Source: Amycolatopsis dendrobii (GTDB lineage: Bacteria; Actinomycetota; Actinomycetes; Mycobacteriales; Pseudonocardiaceae). From it: a stretch of 64,000 nucleotides of DNA. The stretch spans positions 62,001 through 126,000 of the forward strand of contig NZ_JACGZW010000014.1 in assembly GCF_014145675.1 (NCBI RefSeq), read 5' to 3'. The notes beneath the pieces were generated by a model, which ran no database searches, was not told the DNA's origin, and saw nothing but the letters and a program-made list of their open reading frames with translations. How positions within the stretch are numbered: position 1 is the first letter of the stretch; the number at the start of each line of letters is the position of its first letter. A program made the position numbers and the translations under genes. Positions 32,776 to 41,311 of the stretch are shown here, piece after piece.

Positions 32776-33216
32776 TCAGATCGCGTGGGTTTCGATCGCG
32801 ATCTCGTGGCTCAGCGTGCGGTGCACCGGGCATTTGTCCGCGATCTCCAGCAGTCGCGCGCGCTGAGCGTCGTCGAGGTCGCCTTCCAGGGAAATTTCCC
32901 GGGTGATCCGGCTGATCAGCCCGACCTCGGTCTCGCAGCGTTCGCAGTCGCGGGCGTGCACGCGGTCGTGCCGGAGCCGGACAGTCGTGCGGGTCAGCGG
33001 GATTCCCTTGCGGTCGGCGTACATCCGCAGCGTCATCGACGTGCAGGTGCCGAGCGCGGACAGCAGAAGGTCGTACGGCGTGGGACCGGCGTCCGCGCCG
33101 CCGGCGCTGGCCGGTTCGTCGGCGAGGAATTCGTGGCCGGCGGTCGTGACGCGCTGGGTGTAGCGGCCGCTCCCGGCATCGGTGACGACGACAGTGCCGG
33201 GCTCCGGCTGGGTCAT
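32776..33216 (-). CDS. OsmC/Ohr family protein
   Basis: A 146-residue OsmC-like protein. It has GAGPTPYDLLLSALGTCTSMTLRMYA with the redox Cys, and the second conserved Cys in ADKCPVHRTL. A CERCE segment between them adds two more Cys, common in the YhfA-like branch. Family members reduce organic hydroperoxides or act on sulfur species in the cytosol; the exact substrate is not readable. Divergent from a TetR gene, 157 bp between starts, so that regulator may control it. Confidence 0.9.
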   Translation of the reverse strand: MTQPEPGTVVVTDAGSGRYTQRVTTAGHEFLADEPASAGGADAGPTPYDLLLSALGTCTSMTLRMYADRKGIPLTRTTVRLRHDRVHARDCERCETEVGLISRITREISLEGDLDDAQRARLLEIADKCPVHRTLSHEIAIETHAI

Positions 33217-33373
33217 GGGGCGCGTTCCTTCTGCTCGGCACCGCCCGCCCGGTCCGGGCGGTCGCTTGTGGACGGTCCGGGAACGACGTTCCCAAGAAGC
33301 CGTGAATATCGTATCTTCTGCTTGCGAGAGGCGGACGCGCTTCCCGCGGAGCACGGGCAAAAGGGGGTGGGAG

Positions 33374-34006
33374 ATGGCCACCCGGCATCTCTCGACACGG
33401 CCGGCGGAGCAGCACAACCGCGGCCGTTTCCTCGACGCGGCACTGACCGTCCTCAGCGAGCGAGGCGTCGCCGGATTGACCGTGCGCGCGGTGGCGGAAC
33501 AAGCCGGAGCGTCCACGATCACCGTGTACACGCGCTTCGGCGGGCGCACCGGTCTGCTGGACGCCTTGTACGAACGGGCTTTCGACCTGCTGGGCGAGGA
33601 ATTGCGCGCCGTTCCGCAGTCCGACGGCGACGGGATCGCGGATCTGGTGGAGGTCGCACTCGCCTACCGCCGGTTCGCCTTGGAAAGCCCGGCCCGCTAC
33701 GGCTTGATGTTCGAGCGTTCGGTGCACGACTACGCCCCGGACCCGGCGTTGCGGTCGGGAGTGCTGCGCACGAGTTTCGCCGAGTTCGTCGCGAGAATCG
33801 ACCGGGTCTGCCCGCCCGGCGTCGTCGCGCAGGAATGCGGGTACCTGCTCTGGACGTCCATGCACGGGCTGGTGAGCGTCGAGCTGACGATCCGCTCGCA
33901 AAGCCCGCTCGACGACTGGTTCCTCAGCTCCGACGAATCCGCGCACGAAACCATCTACCGCCGGGGTGTGCACGCGACGATCGACGGGCTCGGCCTGCGC
34001 GACTGA
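33374..34006 (+). CDS. TetR/AcrR family transcriptional regulator
   Basis: A 210-residue TetR-type regulator. The helix-turn-helix is at about residues 15-60, with FLDAALTVLSERGVAGLTVRAVAEQAGASTITVYTRFGG (given here in part as its core: LTVRAVAEQAG, TITVYTRFGG). The C-terminal ligand domain has ALAYRRFALESPARYGLMF and a WTSMHGLVSVEL segment typical of the WHG-type TetR C-terminal domain. ATG 33374 follows GGGGGTGGGAG. Probably controls itself and the divergent OsmC gene. Confidence 0.88.
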   Translation: MATRHLSTRPAEQHNRGRFLDAALTVLSERGVAGLTVRAVAEQAGASTITVYTRFGGRTGLLDALYERAFDLLGEELRAVPQSDGDGIADLVEVALAYRRFALESPARYGLMFERSVHDYAPDPALRSGVLRTSFAEFVARIDRVCPPGVVAQECGYLLWTSMHGLVSVELTIRSQSPLDDWFLSSDESAHETIYRRGVHATIDGLGLRD

Positions 34007-34187
34007 GCCGCGCCCGGCACGCGGAGCCTCGGAAGACAGCTCTGCGGCCGGGGGCATCGCGCACGCAGGTTCGCTGGGCTCGTCGCGAAGATCCGACCGC
34101 ATCTGCCCGCTCGACGTCATCCGCACCCGAACGCGCCGAGGCGCCCCGGTCACGCACCCGACCGGCGCGAAAAGATCCGGAGAAACA

Positions 34188-34222
34188 GTTCGGCCCCGGT
34201 CCGCTCGGGACCGGGGCCGAAC
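34188..34222 (-). terminator. Intrinsic terminator of rpsA
   Basis: Fifteen perfect pairs: GTTCGGCCCCGGTCC at 34188-34202 with its complement at 34208-34222, loop of five. On the minus strand the stem is followed by TGTTTCT, a modest U-rich tail, 28 bp after the rpsA stop. Confidence 0.85.
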
Positions 34223-34249
34223 TTGTCAGAGACTCAGCGAGTCAGCCGC

Positions 34250-35743
34250 TCACGCGCCGCCCGACAGCTTCTCGCGCAGGGCCGCGAGCTGCTCGTCGCT
34301 GGCGAGCGTGCCGCCGCTCTTCGCCTCGGCCGGGGCGGACGAGGTGTAGCTCTGGTCGCCGCCCTCGATGCCGGTGGCAGCGTCGGCAGCGGCTTCGGCG
34401 TCGGCCTCGGCGGCCTTCTTGACCTGGGCCATGTGCGCCTCGTAGCGCGTGTGGGCCTCGGCGTACTGCCGCTCCCACTCCTCGCGCTGCTTGTCGAAGC
34501 CTTCCTGCCACTCCTGCGTGTCCGGGTCGAAGCCTTCGGGGTAGATGTAGTTGCCCTCGGCGTCGTACTCGGCGGCCATGCCGTACTGGGTGGGGTCGAA
34601 CTCGGTCTCCGGCGTGACGCCCTCGTTCGCCTGCTTCAGCGACAGCGAGATGCGACGGCGCTCGAGGTCGATGTCGATGACCTTGACCATGACGTCGCCG
34701 TTGACCTGGACGACCTGCTCCGGGATCTCCACGTGGCGCTCGGCCAGCTCGGAGATGTGCACCAGGCCCTCGATGCCCTCCTCGACGCGGACGAACGCGC
34801 CGAACGGGACGAGCTTGGTGACCTTGCCCGGCACGATCTGGCCGATCGCGTGGGTGCGGGCGAACTGGCGCCACGGGTCTTCCTGGGTCGCCTTCAGCGA
34901 CAGCGAGACGCGCTCGCGGTCCATGTCGACGTCCAGGACCTCGACCGTGACCTCCTGGCCGACCTCGACGACCTCGGACGGGTGGTCGATGTGCTTCCAG
35001 GACAGCTCGGAGACGTGCACCAGGCCGTCGACGCCGCCCAGGTCCACGAAGGCGCCGAAGTTGACGATGGAGGACACGACGCCCTTGCGGACCTGGCCCT
35101 TGGCGAGCGCGTTGAGGAACTCGCTGCGCACCTCGGACTGGGTCTGCTCGAGGTAGGCGCGGCGGGACAGGACCACGTTGTTGCGGTTCTTGTCCAGCTC
35201 GATGATCTTCGCCTCGAGCTCGCGGCCCACGTAGGGCTGCAGGTCGCGCACGCGGCGCATCTCGACCAGCGACGCGGGCAGGAAGCCGCGCAGGCCGATG
35301 TCCAGGATGAGACCGCCCTTGACGACCTCGATGACGGTGCCCTTGACGGGCTCGTCCTTCTCCTTGAGCTCCTCGATCGTGCCCCAGGCGCGCTCGTACT
35401 GGGCGCGCTTCTTGGACAGGATCAGGCGGCCTTCCTTGTCCTCCTTCTGGAGGACGAGGGCTTCGACCTCGTCGCCGACGGCGACAACCTCTGCCGGGTC
35501 GACATCGTGCTTGATGGACAGCTCGCGCGAGGGGATGACGCCCTCGGTCTTGTACCCGATGTCGAGCAGGACCTCGTCGCGGTCGACCTTGACGATGGTG
35601 CCCTCGACGATGTCCCCATCGTTGAAGTACTTGATCGTCTTGTCGATAGCCGCGAGGAAGTCTTCCTCCGACCCGATGTCGTTGACGGCGACCTGCGGGG
35701 CCCCGGTGGGGGCGGTCGGGGCGGTGGCGGTGTCGGTGGTCAT
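34250..35743 (-). CDS. rpsA: 30S ribosomal protein S1
   Basis: A 497-residue S1 protein with four S1 RNA-binding repeats, visible as VEGTIVKVDRDEVLLDIG, VKGTVIEVVKGGLILDIG, RKGVVSSIVNFGAFVDLGG and VPGKVTKLVPFGAFVRVEEG, the typical actinobacterial count. A Glu/Ala-rich tail ends in LREKLSGGA, as in mycobacterial S1. It helps mRNA binding by the 30S subunit. ATG 35743 matches the known N-terminus pattern (acidic lead then VNDIGSEEDFL). The leader is ~220 nt if the promoter at 35961-35990 is right. The C-terminal segment corresponds to the region discussed for pyrazinoic acid in M. tuberculosis; no claim is made here. Confidence 0.97.
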   Translation of the reverse strand: MTTDTATAPTAPTGAPQVAVNDIGSEEDFLAAIDKTIKYFNDGDIVEGTIVKVDRDEVLLDIGYKTEGVIPSRELSIKHDVDPAEVVAVGDEVEALVLQKEDKEGRLILSKKRAQYERAWGTIEELKEKDEPVKGTVIEVVKGGLILDIGLRGFLPASLVEMRRVRDLQPYVGRELEAKIIELDKNRNNVVLSRRAYLEQTQSEVRSEFLNALAKGQVRKGVVSSIVNFGAFVDLGGVDGLVHVSELSWKHIDHPSEVVEVGQEVTVEVLDVDMDRERVSLSLKATQEDPWRQFARTHAIGQIVPGKVTKLVPFGAFVRVEEGIEGLVHISELAERHVEIPEQVVQVNGDVMVKVIDIDLERRRISLSLKQANEGVTPETEFDPTQYGMAAEYDAEGNYIYPEGFDPDTQEWQEGFDKQREEWERQYAEAHTRYEAHMAQVKKAAEADAEAAADAATGIEGGDQSYTSSAPAEAKSGGTLASDEQLAALREKLSGGA

Positions 35744-35960
35744 TAGGCGGGTTGCTCCGGTGGATGGGTGTCGTAGGTGGATGTGAAGTTGGCTACCGGC
35801 AGTGCACGCGGCGGGCCCCGCAACTGGCATGCGGCGACCCTGCTCAAACGTCCGGCGACCAAACGTTCCACCAGTGAACGACCGCGGCATGACCCGCTGA
35901 CGATGCGCGGCCCCGGTGGGTAGTCACCCGGGCAGCGCGAACCCCACTGCGCTAACACGT

Positions 35961-35990
35961 ATCGTACGCGGGCCCCCGCGGGGGACACAA
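35961..35990 (-). promoter_or_regulatory. Probable rpsA promoter with long leader
   Basis: Minus strand TTGTGT (35990-35985), 18-bp spacer, TACGAT (35966-35961). Transcription would start near 35954, giving a leader of about 210 nt. The leader contains CGGGTGACTACCCACCG, able to fold, and no coding ORF that I would support. The 35744-36089 gap holds this promoter, the leader and the ribosome-binding site of the divergent methyltransferase. Confidence 0.5.
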
Positions 35991-36089
35991 TCAGGGTCGC
36001 CCTGGGCTCCCGGTACCTTCCTCGCAACGTTTCCGCCGGTCCGGGCATTCCCCGCGCCCGGACGGCCGCACCCGGGAGAGGAGACCCGC

Positions 36090-36941
36090 ATGCCCGAGCC
36101 CGCCGCGGCCCCGGCGGACCGCCACGCGAGCGCCGAAGAACGGCTCGGCACGGTCGGCGTCGCCCATCGCGAGGTCGCCGGAAACGAGGCGGAGGCGGCG
36201 AATCTGGCCTGGTGGGACGCGGATGCCGACGACTACCAGGCCACCCACGGCGGATTCCTCGGCGACGCAGATTTCGTCTGGTGCCCGGAGGGCGTGCGCG
36301 AGGAGGACGCGCGGCTGCTCGGCGACGTGCGCGGCAAGCGGGTGCTCGAAGTCGGCTGCGGACAGGCCGCGTGCTCGCGCTGGCTCGCGGCCGCCGGGGC
36401 CGAACCCGTCGCCACCGATCTGTCCGGCGGCATGCTCCGGCACGCCCGCGAAGGGAACGCCCGCACCGGCGCGACGGTCCCCCTCGTGCAGGCGAACGCC
36501 GAGCGGCTTCCGTTCGCCGCGGCGAGCTTCGACATCGCCTGCTCCGCGTTCGGCGCGCTCCCCTTCGTGCCGTCGCTGGAGACCGTGTTCGGCGAAGTGC
36601 GCCGGGTGCTGCGCCCTGGCGCGCCGTGGGTGTTCTCGGTGACCCACCCGATGCGGTGGATCTTCCCGGACGATCCCGGGCCCCAGGGGCTCACCGCGAC
36701 CCAGCCGTACTTCGACCGCACGCCGTACGTAGAGGTGGACGACGACGGCACGGCGACGTACGTCGAATACCACCGCACGCTCGGCGACTACGTGCGCGCG
36801 CTCGCCGCCGAAGGCTTCGCGCTGGAGGACCTCGTCGAGCCGGAATGGCCGCAGGGCCACACGCGCACCTGGGGCCAGTGGAGCCCGCTGCGCGGCAGGC
36901 TCTTCCCCGGCACCGCGATCTTCCGCACGCGCCGCGACTGA
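36090..36941 (+). CDS. Class I SAM-dependent methyltransferase (Methyltransf_11 type)
   Basis: A 283-residue methyltransferase. SAM motif I is VLEVGCGQAACSRWLA near residue 90, then PVATDLSGGML, AERLPFAAASFDIACS and a C-terminal substrate half with Trp- and His-rich motifs (SVTHPMRWIFPDDP, HTRTWGQWSPLRG). This variant is widespread in actinobacteria and lies next to rpsA in several genera, as far as I recall. Acceptor unknown. ATG 36090 follows GAGAGGAGA. The GNAT gene starts 17 bp after its stop. Confidence 0.85.
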   Translation: MPEPAAAPADRHASAEERLGTVGVAHREVAGNEAEAANLAWWDADADDYQATHGGFLGDADFVWCPEGVREEDARLLGDVRGKRVLEVGCGQAACSRWLAAAGAEPVATDLSGGMLRHAREGNARTGATVPLVQANAERLPFAAASFDIACSAFGALPFVPSLETVFGEVRRVLRPGAPWVFSVTHPMRWIFPDDPGPQGLTATQPYFDRTPYVEVDDDGTATYVEYHRTLGDYVRALAAEGFALEDLVEPEWPQGHTRTWGQWSPLRGRLFPGTAIFRTRRD

Positions 36942-36958
36942 CCGGCTACGCTGCGGCA

Positions 36959-37852
36959 GTGAGCTCCGCAGGCCGATTCGCCGAACTCGACCCGCTCCTG
37001 CCGCCGCCCGTCCCGCTCGCGAGCGGCGACCGGCTGCGCGCGGTGACCGCGTCCGGCACGCAGGTTTCCGCGATGCTCCAGCGCTACCGGCACGGTCCGG
37101 GCGACGCTCCCCTGCTGTGGTCGGCGGCCGAGGTGTGGCAGCTGTTCCCGGATCCGGAGACCGCGGGCACCGAAGCGTTCGACGCGCTGCTCGGCGCGCT
37201 GCGGTCCCAAGTGGACACCGAAGCGCCGGGCGCCGATTCGGCGTGCGTCGTCAACTGGCCGAGCCGCGACGCCGAAGCCATCCGGGCTTTTCTCGATCAC
37301 GGCCTGGTTCCGTTGTCCGCGTTGGCCGTTCGCCCCGCCGTCGCACCGGAAGACACCGGCACGAACGCGTCGATCCGCCTCGCCGGACCGGACGATTACC
37401 CCGCCGCGCTGGCGCTGTGCACGGCGACGTTCGACTACACCGGCCTTGTCGCGCACCGGAAACGCGAGCAGACCGCGGAACTGCTCGGCCCGGCGCTGCG
37501 CCGCGCGCTCGGCGAGAAGGCGACCTGGCTCGCCGAGGTCGACGGCGAAGCGGCGGCGCTCGCGCAATGCGACTGGGTGGAATCCATGCCCGGGAACGAG
37601 GCCGCCGAACTGCTGCCGACCGGACGCTGGGGGTACGTGAACAACGTCGTCACCGCCCCGGGCAGCCGCGGCGGCGGGATCGGCCGCGCGCTGATGGCCC
37701 GCGTGCACCGCGAACTGCTGAACCAGGGCGCGACCGGCACCTACCTCTATTACAACCCGACCAACCCCCTGTCGTCGGTGTTCTGGCACCGGCAGGGCTA
37801 CCGGCCGCTGTGGACGTCCTGGGAAGCACACCCTGCGTGGGCCTTGCGCTGA
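36959..37852 (+). CDS. GNAT family N-acetyltransferase
   Basis: A 297-residue protein with a C-terminal GNAT fold. The acetyl-CoA loop is VVTAPGSRGGGIGRALMARVH, followed by ATGTYLYYNPTNPLSSVFWHRQGYRPLW. The first ~130 residues look like a second, degenerate GNAT-like half. It may acetylate an amine on a small molecule or protein; substrate unknown. GTG 36959 gives a full N-terminal half and is 17 bp from the methyltransferase stop, so the two genes are probably an operon. Confidence 0.82.
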   Translation: MSSAGRFAELDPLLPPPVPLASGDRLRAVTASGTQVSAMLQRYRHGPGDAPLLWSAAEVWQLFPDPETAGTEAFDALLGALRSQVDTEAPGADSACVVNWPSRDAEAIRAFLDHGLVPLSALAVRPAVAPEDTGTNASIRLAGPDDYPAALALCTATFDYTGLVAHRKREQTAELLGPALRRALGEKATWLAEVDGEAAALAQCDWVESMPGNEAAELLPTGRWGYVNNVVTAPGSRGGGIGRALMARVHRELLNQGATGTYLYYNPTNPLSSVFWHRQGYRPLWTSWEAHPAWALR

Positions 37853-37917
37853 GCTTTCCGCTCTTTGGTGTGACGTCCGGCGAGCCGGCTTGCCGACCCC
37901 GCGAGGTCAGGACTAAC

Positions 37918-37943
37918 TTTTGAACTGACTAGTCAGTTCAAAA
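37918..37943. promoter_or_regulatory. 26-bp perfect palindromic operator
   Basis: Thirteen bases at 37918-37930 (TTTTGAACTGACT) are followed immediately by their exact reverse complement at 37931-37943. It is the most AT-rich spot nearby, 9 bp upstream of the first gene of the YhgE operon. It is the likely binding site of the TetR encoded as the third gene. Confidence 0.8.
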
Positions 37944-37951
37944 TCCGTGGA

Positions 37952-38689
37952 GTGTGTCCTGTGCAGGTCCGTGCCGACCGGGTGTCCCTGAAGGGTCCCC
38001 ACGGCCCCTTGTTGCCGCCTACCTCGCTCACCGTCGAGGAGGGCTGCCTCACCGTCGTGCACGGCGAACCGGGCGTCGGCATCACCGCGCTGGCGCTGGC
38101 GCTGGCCGGACGGCTGAAGCCGACCACCGGCACCGTGACCGCCGAACCGGAGGGCGACCTGCGGCGGCTCGTGGCCGTCGTCGACTCGCCGGGGGTCAGC
38201 GAGCCGGACGAGGCCTTGTCGCTGCGCATCGTCACCGGCGAAGAACTGGCGCTCGCACACCGTCCTTCCAGCAAGGATGCTGTCACAGCTTGGCTCTCCC
38301 AGCACGACGCGGCTCCGTATGCCGACAGCCGGTTCGAGAACCTCGAGCCCGCGCTGCGCATCCGGCTGCTCACCGCGCTGGCCGCCGAACGCGACGGCGT
38401 GCGCGTGCTCGTCCTCGACGCGCCCGACCGGCACACCAGCGACGTCGAGACCTGGGCCGCGGTCGCGAAGGAGCACGCGGCCCGCGGGTTCGCGGTGGCC
38501 GTGCTGGCCGCGACGACGCCGGAGCCGGCGCTCCCCTGCCCGCCCGCCAAGGTCGGCGAGGTCGAGCAACCGGACCCGGTCCGGCTGTACGCCCCGCCGG
38601 AGCCCGCTGAAGCCGAGCAGACCAAGCAGCTCCCGGACACCGCCGAACTGACCGCCGAAACCGAGAACTCCGAGGGAGACCGGGCATGA
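37952..38689 (+). CDS. Degenerate ABC-type ATPase partner of YhgE protein
   Basis: A 245-residue protein with the outline of an ABC ATPase but a defective site. The P-loop reads GEPGVGITALAL, with Ile where Walker A has Lys. The Walker B strand VLVLDAPDRH lacks the catalytic Glu after Asp. In place of the LSGGQ signature there is NLEPALRIRLLTAL. It therefore probably does not hydrolyse ATP and may act as a scaffold or regulator. GTG 37952 and GTG 37961 are both possible starts. The last four bases overlap the YhgE gene, so the pair is translated together. Confidence 0.78.
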   Translation: MCPVQVRADRVSLKGPHGPLLPPTSLTVEEGCLTVVHGEPGVGITALALALAGRLKPTTGTVTAEPEGDLRRLVAVVDSPGVSEPDEALSLRIVTGEELALAHRPSSKDAVTAWLSQHDAAPYADSRFENLEPALRIRLLTALAAERDGVRVLVLDAPDRHTSDVETWAAVAKEHAARGFAVAVLAATTPEPALPCPPAKVGEVEQPDPVRLYAPPEPAEAEQTKQLPDTAELTAETENSEGDRA

Positions 38690-40611
38690 CCACCCCCCAC
38701 AAGCGGGCCGGCGGACTGAACGCGTTCCGGATCGCGCGCAACGAGCTGCGCAGGCTGTCCACCGGGACGCTGCCGAAGCTCGCCATGTTCGCGCTCGTGA
38801 TGGTGCCGCTGCTGTACGCGTCGTTCTACCTCTACGCGAACTACGACCCCTACGGCCGTCTCGACAAACTGCCCGCCGCGGTGTTCACCGAGGACGCCGG
38901 TGCGAAGGACTCGGGCGGGGCCGAGCGCAACGTCGGCCGCGAAGTCACCGACGAACTGGTGAAGTCCGGCACCTTCCAGTGGCATCAAGTGTCCGAAAAG
39001 GACGCCCGGGACGGCGTGCGCGACGACAAGTACTCGTTCGCCATCGGCATCCCGCACGACTTCTCGAAGGCGCTGCTGTCGTCCGGGAATTTCGAGCCGG
39101 AGCAGGCGACGATCACGCTCACCACCAACGACGCCAACAACTATCTGTCCGGCACCATCGCGAAACAGGTGGCCGACCAGGTCCGCAAGACGATCGCGGA
39201 GAAGGTGGGCAGCGAGGCCGCGGACAAGTTCCTCGTCGGCTTCTCCACCATCTACGGCAAGATCTCCGAGGCGACCGACGGGGCCAAGCAGCTGGCCGAC
39301 GGCGCGGCGAAACTCCAGACCGGGCAACATCAGCTCTCCGACGGCGCGGGCCAGCTCGCGACCGGGTCGGCGAGCCTCGCCACCGGGCTGGGCACGCTCA
39401 AATCGAGCACCGCGCAGCTGCCGAGCCAGACGCAGAAGCTCGCCGACGGGGCGGGCCAGGTGGCCGACGGCAACCAGAAGGTGGCGAGCGCGGGCTCGCT
39501 GGCCGCGTCCGCCTCGTCCGACGTGATGGGCCGGATCGACAGCTACCGCACCCAGCTGGCCGCGAAGCTGCAGGAATCCGGGATGCCGGAGGATCTCAAG
39601 AACTCGATCCTGGCCGACTACGACAAGCTGCGCACGGACGCGAACCAGGCGAACGGGAAGATCCAGTCCGCCAACGGAGACCTGCAGAAGCTCTCCAGCG
39701 GCGCCCGGCAGGTGTCCGACGGGGCGCATCAGCTCGCGTCGGCCTCGCCGCAGCTGGCCAACGGGATCGCGCAGGCGTCCGACGGCGCGAACCAGCTGCG
39801 CGACGGCGCGGCCAAGCTCAACGACGGCGAAAAGACCGCCGTCACCGGCACCGACCAGCTCGCCGACGGCTCGGCGAAGCTGCGCGACGGGCTGGCCGCC
39901 GGGCTGAAGCAGATCCCGAACCCGGACGACCCGACCCGCACCGCCACCGCGAACACGATCGCCGACCCGGTCGCGGTCACGTCGAACGGCGTCGCGTCGG
40001 CGGGCACCTACGGCGCCGGGCTCGCCCCGTTCTTCATCTCGCTGGCCACCTGGATCGGCGCGTTCGTGCTGTTCCTGCTGATCCGCCCGCTGTCGACGCG
40101 CGCGCTCACCGCCGGCGCGTCGCCGCTGCGGGTCGCGCTCGGCGGCTGGCTGTCCTCGGCCGTGCTGGGCCTGGGGCAGGTGATCGTGCTGTTCGCCGCG
40201 GTGACCTGGCTGGTCGGCATCCACGTGGCGCATCCGCTGGGCGCGATCGGCTTCGCCTGCCTGGTGTCGCTGGCCTTCACGTCGATCGTGCACGCGCTCA
40301 ACGCGCTCTTCGGCGCGGTCGGCAAGTTCCTCGGGCTCGTGCTGCTGGTGCTGCAGCTGGTGAGCGCGGGCGGCACGTTCCCCTGGCAGACGATCCCGGA
40401 CGCGCTCTATCCGCTGCACATCGTGCTGCCCATGGGCTACGCCATCGACGGGTTCCGGCACCTGCTGTACTCCGGCGCGTCGCTGCAGATCCTCGGTGAC
40501 GTAGGGGTGCTGGTCGCGTACCTCGTCGGCGGGATCCTGCTGTCCACTCTCGCGGCGCGCAAACACCGGGTGTGGTCGGTCTCGGCGCTCAAGCCCGAGC
40601 TGAGCCTGTGA
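38686..40611 (+). CDS. YhgE/Pip domain membrane protein (ABC-2-like, SNARE-like coil)
   Basis: A 641-residue membrane protein of the YhgE/Pip family. One helix near residues 30-50 is followed by a ~400-residue extracytoplasmic region full of heptad-like repeats (QLADGAAKLQTG, QLSDGAGQLATG, KLADGAGQVADG, QLRDGAAKLNDG), then five to six C-terminal helices of the ABC-2 permease type. Related proteins include phage infection protein Pip and the MmpL-like actinobacterial exporters; role here unknown but probably export of an envelope or toxic compound. It lies between a degenerate ATPase and a TetR repressor gene, overlapping both by four bases. Confidence 0.87.
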   Translation: MTTPHKRAGGLNAFRIARNELRRLSTGTLPKLAMFALVMVPLLYASFYLYANYDPYGRLDKLPAAVFTEDAGAKDSGGAERNVGREVTDELVKSGTFQWHQVSEKDARDGVRDDKYSFAIGIPHDFSKALLSSGNFEPEQATITLTTNDANNYLSGTIAKQVADQVRKTIAEKVGSEAADKFLVGFSTIYGKISEATDGAKQLADGAAKLQTGQHQLSDGAGQLATGSASLATGLGTLKSSTAQLPSQTQKLADGAGQVADGNQKVASAGSLAASASSDVMGRIDSYRTQLAAKLQESGMPEDLKNSILADYDKLRTDANQANGKIQSANGDLQKLSSGARQVSDGAHQLASASPQLANGIAQASDGANQLRDGAAKLNDGEKTAVTGTDQLADGSAKLRDGLAAGLKQIPNPDDPTRTATANTIADPVAVTSNGVASAGTYGAGLAPFFISLATWIGAFVLFLLIRPLSTRALTAGASPLRVALGGWLSSAVLGLGQVIVLFAAVTWLVGIHVAHPLGAIGFACLVSLAFTSIVHALNALFGAVGKFLGLVLLVLQLVSAGGTFPWQTIPDALYPLHIVLPMGYAIDGFRHLLYSGASLQILGDVGVLVAYLVGGILLSTLAARKHRVWSVSALKPELSL

Positions 40612-41177
40612 GAGAAACGACCAAGCGGAAGCTCTTCGAGGCCACGCTGCGGCTGTCTGCCAGCCGCGGCCTCGTCGGGCTGACGGTGGATGACATCGCG
40701 GCGGAGGCCGGGGTCGCGAAGGGCACCGTTTACTACAACTTCGGGTCCAAGGACGGGCTGGTCGACGCGCTGCTGCGGTTCGGCGTGGATCTGCTGGCCG
40801 GGCGGCTGCGGGCTGCCGGGTCGGACGACGATCCGCTGGCGGTGATCGAGGCTCAGGTGGATACGACGCTGGAGTTCATCGCGGAGTATCCGGGGTTTTC
40901 GCAGATCGTGGTCAGCGAGTTGTGGCATACGCCGGGGCGGTGGCACGACACGCTGGCGTTGCTGCGGGAGGAGCTGATCGCGGTCGTGAAGGCACAGCTG
41001 GAGCGGTTGCGTGCGGCTGGACGGTTGCCCGCCGGGCTGGATATCGCTACGGCTGCGGCCGGGTTGTTCGGGACGATGCTGGTGGTGGCGCTGGATTGGC
41101 AGGTGTTCCATCCGGCCCGGGACCGGGCGGACGTGCTGGAGTCGGTGATGGTGCTGATCCGGGGGCTGCGGCGGTGA
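40608..41177 (+). CDS. TetR/AcrR family repressor of the YhgE operon
   Basis: A 189-residue TetR protein with an N-terminal helix-turn-helix (LFEATLRLSASRG, LTVDDIAAEAGVAKGTVYYNFGSKDGLVDAL). The C-terminal domain is of the TetR_C type often paired with YhgE transporters. GTG 40608 overlaps the YhgE stop, which makes it the third gene of the operon. The perfect palindrome at 37918-37943 is its likely operator, giving negative autoregulation relieved by the exported compound. Confidence 0.9.
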   Translation: MRETTKRKLFEATLRLSASRGLVGLTVDDIAAEAGVAKGTVYYNFGSKDGLVDALLRFGVDLLAGRLRAAGSDDDPLAVIEAQVDTTLEFIAEYPGFSQIVVSELWHTPGRWHDTLALLREELIAVVKAQLERLRAAGRLPAGLDIATAAAGLFGTMLVVALDWQVFHPARDRADVLESVMVLIRGLRR

Positions 41178-41183
41178 CGTGGC

Positions 41184-41210
41184 GGGGCCCGGCGGTGGGT
41201 GCCGGGCCCC
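41184..41210. terminator. Bidirectional hairpin between TetR gene and Cys-rich peptide gene
   Basis: GGGGCCCGGC (41184-41193) pairs perfectly with GCCGGGCCCC (41201-41210), loop of seven. It lies 6 bp after the TetR stop and 8 bp past the stop of the convergent peptide ORF, so it can terminate both. Confidence 0.75.
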
Positions 41211-41218
41211 TGGGGGGG

Positions 41219-41311
41219 TCAGTGGCAGTTGGCGCAGCAGCCGCAGCCCTTGCCGGTGCAGGCGGAGCAGCATCCGTGCCGCAGGACGGTCTGGAACAGG
41301 CGTTTGATCAT
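41219..41311 (-). CDS. 30-residue Cys-rich peptide (7 Cys), metallothionein-like or peptide precursor
   Basis: A short ORF with a good ribosome-binding site (GGAAGGA, about 8 bp before ATG 41311). The product starts with a basic amphipathic helix, MIKRLFQTVLRHG, followed by CCSACTGKGCGCCANCH. Seven of the last 17 residues are Cys, in a CC-x2-C-x4-C-x-CC-x2-C pattern. That suggests binding of Zn, Cu or an Fe-S cluster, or a modified peptide with a leader of 13 residues. The upstream minus-strand region (41312-41589) has TAGCGT as a possible -10 but no coding ORF I support. A terminator hairpin follows. I do not recognise a named family. Confidence 0.65.
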   Translation of the reverse strand: MIKRLFQTVLRHGCCSACTGKGCGCCANCH

